Assembly: GCA_964399735.1 (NCBI GenBank)
Contig: CAYNSO010000030.1
Span: 1 to 36,952 of the forward strand
DNA length: 36,952 bases
Source of the DNA: Fontivivens sp964399735
GTDB taxonomy: Bacteria > Zhuqueibacterota > Zhuqueibacteria > Residuimicrobiales > Krinioviventaceae
Reading direction: 5' to 3'
Below the pieces are notes generated by a model. It ran no database searches, was not told where the DNA came from, and saw nothing but the letters and a program-made list of their open reading frames with translations. The position numbers were made by a program, and so were the translations under genes. Position 1 is the first letter of the stretch; each line of letters begins with the position of its first letter. Below, in pieces: positions 17,266-25,577 of this stretch.

Positions 17266-17835
17266 ATGCACATTGGAATACTGGCGCTGCAGGGGGATTT
17301 TGCCAAACATCAGGAAATGCTCGCCATGCTGGGGCAGAATACAGTTCTGGTGCGAACCAGCCAGCAATTGGCGTTGTGTGCCGGGCTGATTATTCCCGGC
17401 GGTGAATCAACCACGCTGTCAATGCTCATCAATAAATATTCGCTGCGCGACGCAATTATCAACTTTGCCGGCAGTAAACCGGTTTTTGGCACCTGTGCCG
17501 GTTCTATTTTGCTGTCGAATGCTGTTTTAAATGATTCTGTGCAAACCCTGAAATTGATAGATATTGTTATTGAAAGAAATGCATATGGCCGTCAAATTGA
17601 TTCTTTTATTGACAATGTAAACTTGAGATTGAACGGCAGCGCCACTAATATGGAAGGGTTTTTTATCCGCGCCCCTAAAATTGTTTCTGCAGGTGAGGGA
17701 GTAACCCCTCTGGCCTGGCATCAAAACAATATTGTTATGGCCGAACAAAATAATATTCTCATCGCTACATTTCACCCGGAATTAACCACAGACACGTCTG
17801 TTCACAAGTATTTTCTTGAGAAAATAAAAAAATAA
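17266..17835 (+). CDS. pdxT: Pyridoxal 5'-phosphate synthase glutaminase subunit PdxT
   Basis: Class I glutaminase that feeds ammonia to PdxS. It has 189 residues from ATG 17266; this start was chosen because the family begins with a short M-x-I-G-x-L-A-L-Q-G-D segment, while a longer TTG start would add only unmatched residues. The triad Cys77 (FGTCAGSILL), His170 and Glu172 (FHPE) matches B. subtilis PdxT almost residue for residue. IIPGGESTTLS is the oxyanion and glutamine-binding loop. Directly downstream of pdxS. Very secure. Confidence 0.96.
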   Translation: MHIGILALQGDFAKHQEMLAMLGQNTVLVRTSQQLALCAGLIIPGGESTTLSMLINKYSLRDAIINFAGSKPVFGTCAGSILLSNAVLNDSVQTLKLIDIVIERNAYGRQIDSFIDNVNLRLNGSATNMEGFFIRAPKIVSAGEGVTPLAWHQNNIVMAEQNNILIATFHPELTTDTSVHKYFLEKIKK

Positions 17836-17857
17836 CCCGGCAAGCGGCAGGAGTACA

Positions 17858-18826
17858 ATGTTTCTATGTGACGTCAAAGGGATAAAGCTGTATACAACCG
17901 ATATGTGGCTGGATGCTCATCGCAATACTGATTTCTCTTTTGTTTCTCATGGGCATAGCGATCATCTAAAGAACCATAAAAAGATCCTTGCCACTCCACC
18001 AACCGTCCAGTTTCACGCCATGCGCGCCCGGCAAAAGGACGTCATTCCTCTTGACTATGAGACCGAATATGAATTGGATGATTTAAAAATATGCCTGTAT
18101 CCGGCCGGGCACATTCTGGGTTCCGCTATGATTTATGTGGAGCGGCGCGATATATCGCTGTTGTATACCGGGGATTTTAAATTGCAGCCCAGCGCAACCT
18201 GCGAACCCGTAAAAATTCCAAAAGCAGATTACCTGATCATGGAATCCACCTTCGGACGCCCGGAATATGTTGTGCAAAAAAGCCGTGAAATATTGATTGA
18301 AGAGATTATATCTTTTATTCAAGATTGTTTTAAAAGTAATTACACCCCGGTTGTTATGGGGTACAGTCTCGGAAAAGCCCAGGAAGCGATGAAAATAATT
18401 GGCGACCGGGGTTACAAAACGCTGGTACATCACGCCGCCTGGCGGTTTGCAAGTGTATATAATGAATATGGCGTTCAGTTTCAAAATTGCGAACCCTGGC
18501 ATGAACAACCTGTTGAACCGGGAGATGTGCTGATTATTCCGCCGCATTTGATGGGCTTGCGTAAACTGAAAAATTTACCGATGCGCTATAAAAGCGTGTT
18601 TTTATCCGGATGGGCAAATTCCGCCACCGGCGCCCGGTTCGGCAGCAATCATTGTATTGCGCTCAGCGATCACGCCGATTTTCAGGAACTGTTGCAGTTT
18701 ATTAAAACTGTCAATCCGCAAAAGGTTTTTACCACTCATGGCGATTGTGATTTTCCGGGTTATATTCGCGACATTGGTTATCATGCGGAATTGCTACATC
18801 CGGAAAGCCAGGTTGTTTTGGAATGA
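17858..18826 (+). CDS. Metallo-beta-lactamase/beta-CASP exonuclease-like protein
   Basis: A 322-residue zinc-dependent nuclease-fold protein. Motif 2 HGHSDH (residues 31-36), AGHILGSAM and LLYTGDFKL (Asp of motif 4) form the MBL metal site. The beta-CASP part includes MGYSLGKAQEAMKI, the late ALSDHADF and a final TTHGDCDF. The architecture matches the SNM1-like predicted exonucleases that often stand beside ATP-dependent DNA ligases and Lhr-type helicases, and also mRNA 3'-end processing factor relatives. No ligase lies in this window; the next large gene is a DinG-type helicase, so DNA processing is the more likely role. Fold and metal site secure; substrate (DNA or RNA) undecided. Confidence 0.85.
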   Translation: MFLCDVKGIKLYTTDMWLDAHRNTDFSFVSHGHSDHLKNHKKILATPPTVQFHAMRARQKDVIPLDYETEYELDDLKICLYPAGHILGSAMIYVERRDISLLYTGDFKLQPSATCEPVKIPKADYLIMESTFGRPEYVVQKSREILIEEIISFIQDCFKSNYTPVVMGYSLGKAQEAMKIIGDRGYKTLVHHAAWRFASVYNEYGVQFQNCEPWHEQPVEPGDVLIIPPHLMGLRKLKNLPMRYKSVFLSGWANSATGARFGSNHCIALSDHADFQELLQFIKTVNPQKVFTTHGDCDFPGYIRDIGYHAELLHPESQVVLE

Positions 18827-18963
18827 TAAAAGATTGTTTGTCTTGCCGGCGTTTTATCGTCAGAGCCGGTTATTACACATTGAGGAACAAGAGTTTATTA
18901 GCGAAGACGAAGCCGTCCCCCGGAATTATTTCAATAAGGCAGCACACATGCAAACCCGCGTAG
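18823..18963 (+). CDS. Possible tiny Cys-containing protein between nuclease and helicase genes
   Basis: ATG 18823 overlaps the stop of the nuclease gene (ATGA) and opens a 46-residue frame. It starts with a CLSC pair at residues 5-8 and ends with HTC near the C terminus, which could form a CxxC...HxC zinc site. It fills most of the 177-base gap before the helicase. I recognise no family and it may be chance. The ATGA coupling and the Cys pattern are the only support. Confidence 0.25.
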   Translation: MIKDCLSCRRFIVRAGYYTLRNKSLLAKTKPSPGIISIRQHTCKPA

Positions 18964-19003
18964 CATTTATTCAGGTTAACGCGTCAGCAAGGAAAAGCAT
19001 AAA

Positions 19004-21535
19004 TTGGCAAATATAAAAAAATACTTTTCCACGACCGCGGCTGAGGTAATGAAAAAAGCCATAGCTGAGGCGGGCGGCAACGAAGTTTTTTTTGTGGGCT
19101 ATACGGAAGAAGACCTGATCGTTCATAAAGTAGATGCCGTTGCGCGGGGGAACGAATCCGCTGTGCCGGCGGTTCTGAAAAAAGCGCGCGAAGCGGATGT
19201 TGTTATCCATAACCACCCTTCCGGCTTGTTAAAGCCTTCCAATGCCGATTTGGCAATTGCCGCCAGTTTGAACAAGTTTAGCGTGGCTTTTTATATTATC
19301 AATAACAAAGCCGATGACCTTTACGTTGTTGTTGAACCATTTAAAAAGGAAAAGAACATACCGGTTGCTGCCGACCAGTTAAAGCAGATCCTGGCGACGG
19401 ATGGACCAATTTCCCGGGTGTTGTCTGGCTTTGAGGTCAGACCACCACAACTGGAAATGATAGATTCAGTATGTTTGGCGTTCAACCAGAAAAAGATCGC
19501 TCTTATCGAAGCCGGAACCGGAACCGGCAAAACGATGGCTTATTTATTACCGGCTATCCATTGGGCTGTGCAAAACAAAGATCGGGTGGTTATTTCTACC
19601 AATACCATCAACCTGCAGGAACAATTGGTCAAGAAAGATATTCCATTACTGCAAAAAATTCTCGGTTTTGAATTTGAGGCCATACTGGTTAAAGGTCGTT
19701 CCAACTATGTATGCCTGCGCAAGATCGATGAACTGCAAGCCGATTTTGCATCCCTTGCCGATGAAGAAGAAATGGAAGAGCTGAAAACTCTGATCCAGTG
19801 GGCGCGGCAGTCCAAAGACGGCAGCAAGGCAGATCTCACTTTTATTCCGGGACTATCTGTGTGGGAAAAGATTGCCTCTGAAAGCGACACCTGCACGCGG
19901 AGTAAATGCAGCCATTTTCGGGAATGTTTTGTTAACAAAGCCCGGCGCAATGCAGTACGCGCCCAGATTCTTATTGTTAATCATCACCTGTTGTTCGCCG
20001 ACCTGGCCATTCGCCAGCAAACCGGCAGCTTTGAAGATGCCGCTATTTTACCGCCCTATGAATGTATTATTTTTGATGAAGCACATCATTTGGAAAACGT
20101 TGCCACCAGTTACTTTGGCAGCCGTATTACCCGCGCCGGCATTATTCGTATATTACGCCGGCTGCACCGCCAAAAACGCGCAGTTGCCAAAGGATACCTG
20201 CATAACCTGCGCAACAAATTGCAAGCCGCCTCCAATCAATTGATTCCCGATGAAATTGTTCAAAAACTGTTGGATACGATTTATAATACAATTGTTCCGA
20301 ATGTTGAAAACCTGTCGGATATGACCGATGAACTGATGGATTTTTTATACGAAGTGCTGCAAAGGGTAGATAAAAATGAAGATAGCCGCGAAAAAAAAGT
20401 CCGCCTGCTGCCGCCCGTTGTTGAGCAAATTTTTAAAAAGACTATGCTGGGTGAACATTTTCGCGATTATATTCAAACCATGAAATCTCTGGGGAATGAT
20501 TTAAACAACCTGGTTCACCTGATAAAAAAGATGGTAAAAGACGATTCGGAAGAGTGGGACAGCCTGTTCATCAACATCGAAGCCAATGCCGAACGCATCA
20601 CCGCCGTAGCAGATATTTTACATGATGTGATATTCAAGCAGGATGAAGAAAATATTCGCTGGATCGAGGCCAAACCCGGCTATAAAAACCAGAGTTTACT
20701 GCATTTTCAGGTGTCGCCGCTGCACATCCGGGAGATGATGAAAAAAGCGGTGCTGGAAGTATTTGATACCATTGTTATGACCTCGGCGACCCTGACTACG
20801 GAAAAAAGTTTTGATTTCATTTCCGGCCGTTTGGGAATAGCGGATATGAGCCTGGACCGGCAGATCTTTTTACTACTGCAATCACCGTTTGACTATGCCA
20901 AACAGGTTGTCATTGCCATTCCTGCCGATATGCCGGATCCGCGTCATCCCACCTTTGCTTCGGAATTGGGCGATGCTATTTATCGTGCGCTGGTCATTTC
21001 AAAAGGCAGAGCGTTTGTTTTGTTTACATCCTATGGTTTGCTGCAAATGGTCTACCGGCAATTGGAAGGTCAGCTTGGCGCTGCCGGGATTCGCTGCCTC
21101 AAGCAGGGTACTCTTAATCGTCACGAATTACTTGACATGTTCAAGCAAGATACCGGTTCGGTTCTGTTCGCTACCGACAGCTTTTGGGAAGGCGTGGATG
21201 TGGAAGGCGAAGCGCTGGAATCGGTCATTATTACCAAGCTGCCGTTCAAGGTGCCCAGTGAACCGGTAATCGAAGCCCGTTACGAGGCAATTGAGAAAAA
21301 TGGCGGCAACGCTTTTCTGGAATATGCAGTGCCGATGGCGGTTTTAAAATTTAAACAGGGTTTTGGCCGCCTGATCCGCCGTAAAACCGACCGCGGCAGC
21401 GTGATCATTTTTGATAACCGGGTGGTCAATAAAAGTTATGGCAAACGGTTTTTGGGGTCACTGCCGGAATGTCACAAAATTATTGCACCCCGGCAGCAGG
21501 TTTATGCCGAACTGGAAAAATTCTTTAACAGCTAA
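19004..21535 (+). CDS. JAMM/RadC-like domain fused to DinG-type iron-sulfur helicase
   Basis: An 843-residue fusion. Residues 1-115 form a JAMM/MPN-like domain. Glu27 stands in the position of the JAMM glutamate, and HNHPSGLLKPSNAD (69-82) reproduces the metal motif H-x-H-x7-S-x2-D seen in RadC. From about 140 a superfamily 2 XPD/DinG helicase follows: Walker A EAGTGTGKT (169-177), DEAH at 358-361, TSATLTT, and motif VI QGFGRLIRR. Four cysteines at 237, 297, 302 and 308 have the spacing of the [4Fe-4S] domain of DinG and XPD. The start is TTG 19004 with AAGGA 10 bases upstream, and the JAMM domain needs this start. DinG proteins unwind R-loops, forks and other structures; B. subtilis DinG has an exonuclease at the same N-terminal place. 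What the JAMM domain cuts, if anything, is unknown. Confidence 0.88.
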   Translation: MANIKKYFSTTAAEVMKKAIAEAGGNEVFFVGYTEEDLIVHKVDAVARGNESAVPAVLKKAREADVVIHNHPSGLLKPSNADLAIAASLNKFSVAFYIINNKADDLYVVVEPFKKEKNIPVAADQLKQILATDGPISRVLSGFEVRPPQLEMIDSVCLAFNQKKIALIEAGTGTGKTMAYLLPAIHWAVQNKDRVVISTNTINLQEQLVKKDIPLLQKILGFEFEAILVKGRSNYVCLRKIDELQADFASLADEEEMEELKTLIQWARQSKDGSKADLTFIPGLSVWEKIASESDTCTRSKCSHFRECFVNKARRNAVRAQILIVNHHLLFADLAIRQQTGSFEDAAILPPYECIIFDEAHHLENVATSYFGSRITRAGIIRILRRLHRQKRAVAKGYLHNLRNKLQAASNQLIPDEIVQKLLDTIYNTIVPNVENLSDMTDELMDFLYEVLQRVDKNEDSREKKVRLLPPVVEQIFKKTMLGEHFRDYIQTMKSLGNDLNNLVHLIKKMVKDDSEEWDSLFINIEANAERITAVADILHDVIFKQDEENIRWIEAKPGYKNQSLLHFQVSPLHIREMMKKAVLEVFDTIVMTSATLTTEKSFDFISGRLGIADMSLDRQIFLLLQSPFDYAKQVVIAIPADMPDPRHPTFASELGDAIYRALVISKGRAFVLFTSYGLLQMVYRQLEGQLGAAGIRCLKQGTLNRHELLDMFKQDTGSVLFATDSFWEGVDVEGEALESVIITKLPFKVPSEPVIEARYEAIEKNGGNAFLEYAVPMAVLKFKQGFGRLIRRKTDRGSVIIFDNRVVNKSYGKRFLGSLPECHKIIAPRQQVYAELEKFFNS

Positions 21536-21595
21536 CCGGCGTCCGGTAAGTGATAACTCGCAAATCCGCTTTTATATATAAATTCTGGAATTTGT

Positions 21596-21635
21596 TATCT
21601 GCATCATGAACAGGGTTTTGCAGATATTTTTTTTT
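21596..21635 (+). terminator. Intrinsic terminator after the helicase gene
   Basis: TATCTGCA (21596-21603) pairs with TGCAGATA (21619-21626) around a 15-base loop and is followed at once by nine T residues (21627-21635). It stands 61 bases past the stop. The stem is rather AT-rich but the T-run is strong. Confidence 0.55.
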
Positions 21636-21816
21636 ACCTGGGCATAATAAGGGATTTTTAAACTGGTTACAGGTTTTCTGCTGTGTGTTGTGTCTTCCGG
21701 TGACAAAAAGAACCATACAGTAAACTTTTTCTTTTAATCAAGAATTTATTTTATTACTTTAATTCTCAACATCTATAATCGTTTGATTTTTGTTCACGGC
21801 AATAAAGGTGTGTAAT

Positions 21817-22461
21817 ATGGTTGAAAAGAAACGATCTTTGATTCCTGGTTTTATGATTGTGGCATTGGGGGTTGTTTTGTTGCTGCATAACATGCGGGTT
21901 ATTCCCCACCTTGAAGAATTACTTGGCGGGCTCTTTTTTTTAGCGATTGCATATATTTGTTTGCGCATTTTTAAAAACAGACCCCGGCAAATATGGGCAT
22001 TGCTGGTTGGCATGTTTTCGTTTTTTTTGGGTGTTGTGTTGTTGTGTAAAACGGTTAATCTTTTACGGGGAGATTTACTGGGCGCGGTTTTTTTCTGGTG
22101 CATTGCTTTTGCGTTTGCCTGTATTTTTTACCAGGACAAGCAAAAATGGTGGAGTATTATCCCGGCCGGAACATGTATTACCCTTGGAGCCATTGCGCTG
22201 CTTGACGCCCTGAAGGTTACCCCCGGTGATTATAACGGTGTGGTATTTTTCCTTGGTATTGGTTTAACTTTTGTTTATTTATGGACCCTGGCGAACGCAG
22301 CCAATAAATTACGCTGGGCCAGATTTCCGGCTATTGCCTGTTTGTTTATGGCAATATATATCTATTTTGAAATTGTTGCTCATGTCGGTTTTGATGTGCT
22401 GGTTGCAGGGGCGCTCATTCTGGCAGGACTTTTCTTTATAGTGCGGGCTTTTAAACGTTAA
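21817..22461 (+). CDS. Integral membrane protein with four LiaI/DUF5668-like repeats
   Basis: A 214-residue, highly hydrophobic protein starting at ATG 21817 behind an AAGGTG site. It consists of four consecutive units of about 45-55 residues (near 8-54, 55-108, 109-165 and 166-214). Each has two hydrophobic helices with an LGxxxLL-type first helix, a short polar turn containing a Gly and a GxxFF-type second helix. The first unit (IPGFMIVALGVVLLLHNM) looks like the LiaI-LiaF-like transmembrane region found in many small envelope-stress proteins. No soluble domain follows, so LiaF-type regulation is not implied. It overlaps the next transporter gene by one base (TAATG). Function unknown. Confidence 0.7.
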   Translation: MVEKKRSLIPGFMIVALGVVLLLHNMRVIPHLEELLGGLFFLAIAYICLRIFKNRPRQIWALLVGMFSFFLGVVLLCKTVNLLRGDLLGAVFFWCIAFAFACIFYQDKQKWWSIIPAGTCITLGAIALLDALKVTPGDYNGVVFFLGIGLTFVYLWTLANAANKLRWARFPAIACLFMAIYIYFEIVAHVGFDVLVAGALILAGLFFIVRAFKR

Positions 22462-23657
22462 TGAAACTGATACGTTCCCGCCATATTCCTTTACCCGCCT
22501 CAATGCGGGAACCAATGCAGACCGACCGAATTGTGCTGCTCTCCGCGGCGCATTTTATTAATGATCTCTATCCGGCTTTTATTGCGCCCTTGTTACCCTT
22601 ATTAATGACCAAAATCGGCTTTGGCCTGACAGCAGTTGGAATTTTGGTATCGGTTATGACCATTTCCAACTCACTCACCCAGCCGCTATTTGGTCATCTC
22701 GCCGACAAAACCAGCCGACCAATTTTTATCATCCTTGGCCCGTTCATCACCGCGATATTTTTAGGATGTATCGGCCTGGTGAATTCTTTTCATGGAATTC
22801 TGATTTTGTGTATTCTTTCCGGGTTAAGCACCTCGGCGTTTCATCCGCAGGCTGCGGTTTATTCGGGGCGGGCCGGCGGAAATAAAGCCGGACTGGCTAT
22901 GTCGATTTTTGTCACCGGCGGCAGCGCCGGTCATTCCCTTGGCCCGGTGATCATCATTCCAATCGTCACCCTGTGGGGCCTTGAATATAGCCCGGTTACT
23001 ATTATTATTGCGATTTTTATTACTCTATTGTTATATCATTCCATGCCGGCATTTTCACATTCTCCGCTTATGCCTCAAAATACCGGATTGGAGAAAACAC
23101 CGCGGCATGTAAAAAAAATTGTTGTTTTTTTGTGGATTATCATCACTATCAGGGCGTTTATCATTTCTTCGTTTACTACGTTTTTACCGATTTATTTGCA
23201 TGATAAAAATTTTTCTCTGTTTCTGGCCGGTTCGGCGCTGACGGTTTTTGAAATGGCCGGTGCAGCCGGGTCGCTGCTTGGCGGCAGCCTTTCTGATATT
23301 TTGGGCCGCAAAAGGGTCATCGTTTATTCATTATGGTTTTCGCTGCCATTTTTTTACCTGTTTCTACGCTCTGACGGTCTGGTTGCTTTTATCTTTTTGG
23401 CAATTGCCGGTTTTTTTATTTTCTCCTCCATTCCGGTTGTAATTATTATGGCACAGGAACTCTTTCCCGTCCGTGTGAATATGGTAACATCCTTTATGAT
23501 GGGCGTATCCTGGGGAGTTGGCGGGTTGCTGGTTACCCCGGTTGGCTATCTGGCTGAGCGCTTTGGTCTGCATATCGCATTGATGTTTCTGTTGGGCTTT
23601 GGAGTTTTAGCGGCTATTGCCACCATGTTTTTACCGGAAACCCGGAAACAAATCTGA
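22461..23657 (+). CDS. Major facilitator superfamily transporter, Fsr (fosmidomycin resistance)-like
   Basis: A 398-residue inner-membrane protein with about 12 hydrophobic segments in two halves. The first helix AAHFINDLYPAFIAPLLPLL is characteristic of the Fsr branch of MFS drug exporters. The MFS loop motifs GHLADKTSRP (between helices 2 and 3) and GGSLSDILGRKR (in the second half) are present. The usual inference is proton-driven export of a small hydrophobic compound, but the natural substrate is unknown. Its start is coupled to the stop of the preceding four-repeat membrane protein. selA follows 73 bases on but is unrelated. Family call secure. Confidence 0.87.
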   Translation: MKLIRSRHIPLPASMREPMQTDRIVLLSAAHFINDLYPAFIAPLLPLLMTKIGFGLTAVGILVSVMTISNSLTQPLFGHLADKTSRPIFIILGPFITAIFLGCIGLVNSFHGILILCILSGLSTSAFHPQAAVYSGRAGGNKAGLAMSIFVTGGSAGHSLGPVIIIPIVTLWGLEYSPVTIIIAIFITLLLYHSMPAFSHSPLMPQNTGLEKTPRHVKKIVVFLWIIITIRAFIISSFTTFLPIYLHDKNFSLFLAGSALTVFEMAGAAGSLLGGSLSDILGRKRVIVYSLWFSLPFFYLFLRSDGLVAFIFLAIAGFFIFSSIPVVIIMAQELFPVRVNMVTSFMMGVSWGVGGLLVTPVGYLAERFGLHIALMFLLGFGVLAAIATMFLPETRKQI

Positions 23658-23730
23658 TTACCCTGGTGTTTCATTGGTACAGGTGCGATTGATTTATACT
23701 GTTGGCAAATTTTGAAAAAAGGAACAGATC

Positions 23731-25134
23731 ATGGAAAATAAAAATATTTTAAAATTATTACCGTCAATCGACACATTATTGAATCATGATAAAGCCCGCA
23801 TGTTGGCGGAAAAATATTCGCGTCAAGTAGTCAAAGCTGCTTTTCATACCATTTTACATGAAACCCGGGAACAGGTAATCCATCCTGGCAGCGACACAAC
23901 GCCGTCACGCCAGGAATTGATAGAGCAAATAGTAATAAAAGTTGCAGCATATTTAGCCGGTGAATTTAACTCTAGCCTGACGCCGGCGATAAATGCTACG
24001 GGGGTTATTTTGCACACCGGTTTGGGCAGGGCGCCATTATCCGCCGCGGCGCGAAAAAACGTCAATCGGGTAATGCGCAGCTATTGCAGCCTGGAGATTG
24101 ATTTGGCCGACGGTAAACGCGGCGAACGGACCGAGCATGTACGCAGCTTGTTATGCCGTCTCACCGGCGCCGAGTCCGCCCTGGTGGTGAATAACAATGC
24201 CGCAGCGGTTTTTATCGCCCTGAATACCCTCAGTCCTGGCAGGGAAGCGGTCATCTCGCGGGGGCAACTGGTTGAAATTGGTGGATCTTTTCGTATTCCC
24301 GATGTAATGGAAAAGAGCGGCGCAATCATGCGCGAGGTGGGCACTACCAATAAAACCAAAGCAAGCGATTATGTAAATGCAATCACTTCGCAAACCGGCG
24401 CACTTGTCGCTGCGCATACATCCAATTACCGGATTATGGGCTTTACCGAGGAAGTGCCTTTGCAGGAATTGGTTAAAATTGCTGCCCCGCATAATATCCC
24501 GGTGATCCATGACCTGGGTGGCGGCGTGCTCATTGATTTGCAAGAATTTGGTTTGCCTTATGAGCCGCTGGTGCAGGATAGCATCAAAGCCGGGGCAGAT
24601 GTGGTTACCTTTAGCGGCGACAAGGTGCTGGGTGGGCCGCAATGCGGAATCATTGTCGGCAAAAAGGCTCTGCTTGAGCGAATTCATGCCAACCCGATAA
24701 TGCGTATTGTGCGTTGTGACAAGTTGACCTATGCCGCCCTTGAAGCAACCTTGAAAGGGTATTTCCAACCCCACAAAGTTTATAAAACCAATAAAACCCT
24801 GCGAATGTTAACCGCTTCTGCCAAAACAGTCCATAACAAGGCGGAAAGAGTGTTTACAGCGTTGACTGTTGCGATCAGGGATCGCTATCATATAATGATC
24901 GAAGAGAGCCTGGCGCAAACCGGCAGCGGGGCGCTGCCGCTGGAACAAATACCAAGCTATGCAATTACATTGCAGAATGCAGAAACCGGCATTGACAATA
25001 TCGCCGCACAGTTACGTAAAAATAGTCCCCCGATTTTGGGATATATAAAAAACGGCCGCTTATACCTGGATATGAGAACAGTCAGCAATCGTGAAATTAA
25101 TAAAATCGTCAAGGCAATAACCCGCCTGCATTAA
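23731..25134 (+). CDS. selA: L-seryl-tRNA(Sec) selenium transferase
   Basis: PLP enzyme that converts Ser-tRNA(Sec) to Sec-tRNA(Sec) with selenophosphate. It has 467 residues, the normal length, from ATG 23731. The N-terminal tRNA-binding segment starts LLPSIDTLL. INATGVILHTGLGRAPLS is a hallmark of SelA. The PLP lysine is Lys298 in TFSGDKVLGGPQCG, close to Lys295 of E. coli. The C-terminal domain is complete. Its presence implies that the organism makes selenoproteins, but selB, selC and selD are not in this window; selB is often the next gene, yet here a minus-strand gene follows. Very secure. Confidence 0.95.
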   Translation: MENKNILKLLPSIDTLLNHDKARMLAEKYSRQVVKAAFHTILHETREQVIHPGSDTTPSRQELIEQIVIKVAAYLAGEFNSSLTPAINATGVILHTGLGRAPLSAAARKNVNRVMRSYCSLEIDLADGKRGERTEHVRSLLCRLTGAESALVVNNNAAAVFIALNTLSPGREAVISRGQLVEIGGSFRIPDVMEKSGAIMREVGTTNKTKASDYVNAITSQTGALVAAHTSNYRIMGFTEEVPLQELVKIAAPHNIPVIHDLGGGVLIDLQEFGLPYEPLVQDSIKAGADVVTFSGDKVLGGPQCGIIVGKKALLERIHANPIMRIVRCDKLTYAALEATLKGYFQPHKVYKTNKTLRMLTASAKTVHNKAERVFTALTVAIRDRYHIMIEESLAQTGSGALPLEQIPSYAITLQNAETGIDNIAAQLRKNSPPILGYIKNGRLYLDMRTVSNREINKIVKAITRLH

Positions 25135-25577
25135 TTATTCGGGCTCTATATGGTTTTTTGTGGGTAATATTACCGATTGACTCTTTGTTTCATAAAATTA
25201 AAGGCTAAAAAGAAATTTTTGCATTTTCAGTTATTTTTTCTAAAAATGAATTAGAACAACGACACTCTTTTCCCCTCTGCGAGTTCAGCGAACTCGGCGG
25301 TTTCATTTTTTTTATTTTACCGCAGAGGGCGCCAGGAACGCAGAGAAAAACATATAAAAATTTGTTATTATTGAACTTGATAAAAACCCCTTATCTTGAA
25401 TAATTTTTGAAAAGCTTATTAATATTGATGGTAGTTATAATTTTTCTTTAGGCAAAAGTTAAGTGATCAATTCTAATCAATGAAAATTGCCTTGCCCAAG
25501 CCTTTAAAACACCGATTTGATTGTATTCATGTTCCCAAAATAGTGTTAGAACTATCCGCTAAAAAAATATAGAGCCA
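25135..25577. other. 443-base non-coding stretch between convergent genes
   Basis: This gap separates the 3' ends of selA and the minus-strand beta-helix gene. It is AT-rich and holds the palindromic element at 25272-25347 and a 12-base palindrome at 25163-25174. I find no convincing T-tailed terminator for either gene and no open frame worth calling. Confidence 0.6.
25272..25347. repeat. Palindromic intergenic element with CTCTGCG/CGCAGAG arms
   Basis: CCCTCTGCG (25273-25281) is the reverse complement of CGCAGAGGG (25321-25329). Inside lies a perfect hairpin, GAGTTC-AGC-GAACTC (25281-25295). A further CGCAGAG copy stands at 25339-25345. Its GC-rich arms contrast with the AT-rich surroundings. 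Similar CGCAGAG-rich words are familiar from dispersed intergenic repeats of environmental bacteria, so it is probably a REP/MITE-like repeat. Only one copy is in the window. Confidence 0.6.

Noticed and set aside
18657..19016. 119-codon plus-strand frame overlapping the nuclease gene end
   Set aside because: Its first half is the shifted frame of the conserved nuclease, and it would collide with the helicase start.
25163..25174. 12-base palindrome after selA
   Set aside because: Too short and without a T-tail to be a terminator; no repeat copy seen nearby, so it may be chance.
23731..25577. Possible selB gene or selenocysteine insertion element after selA
   Set aside because: No open frame resembling SelB and no convincing stem-loop following an in-frame TGA was found.
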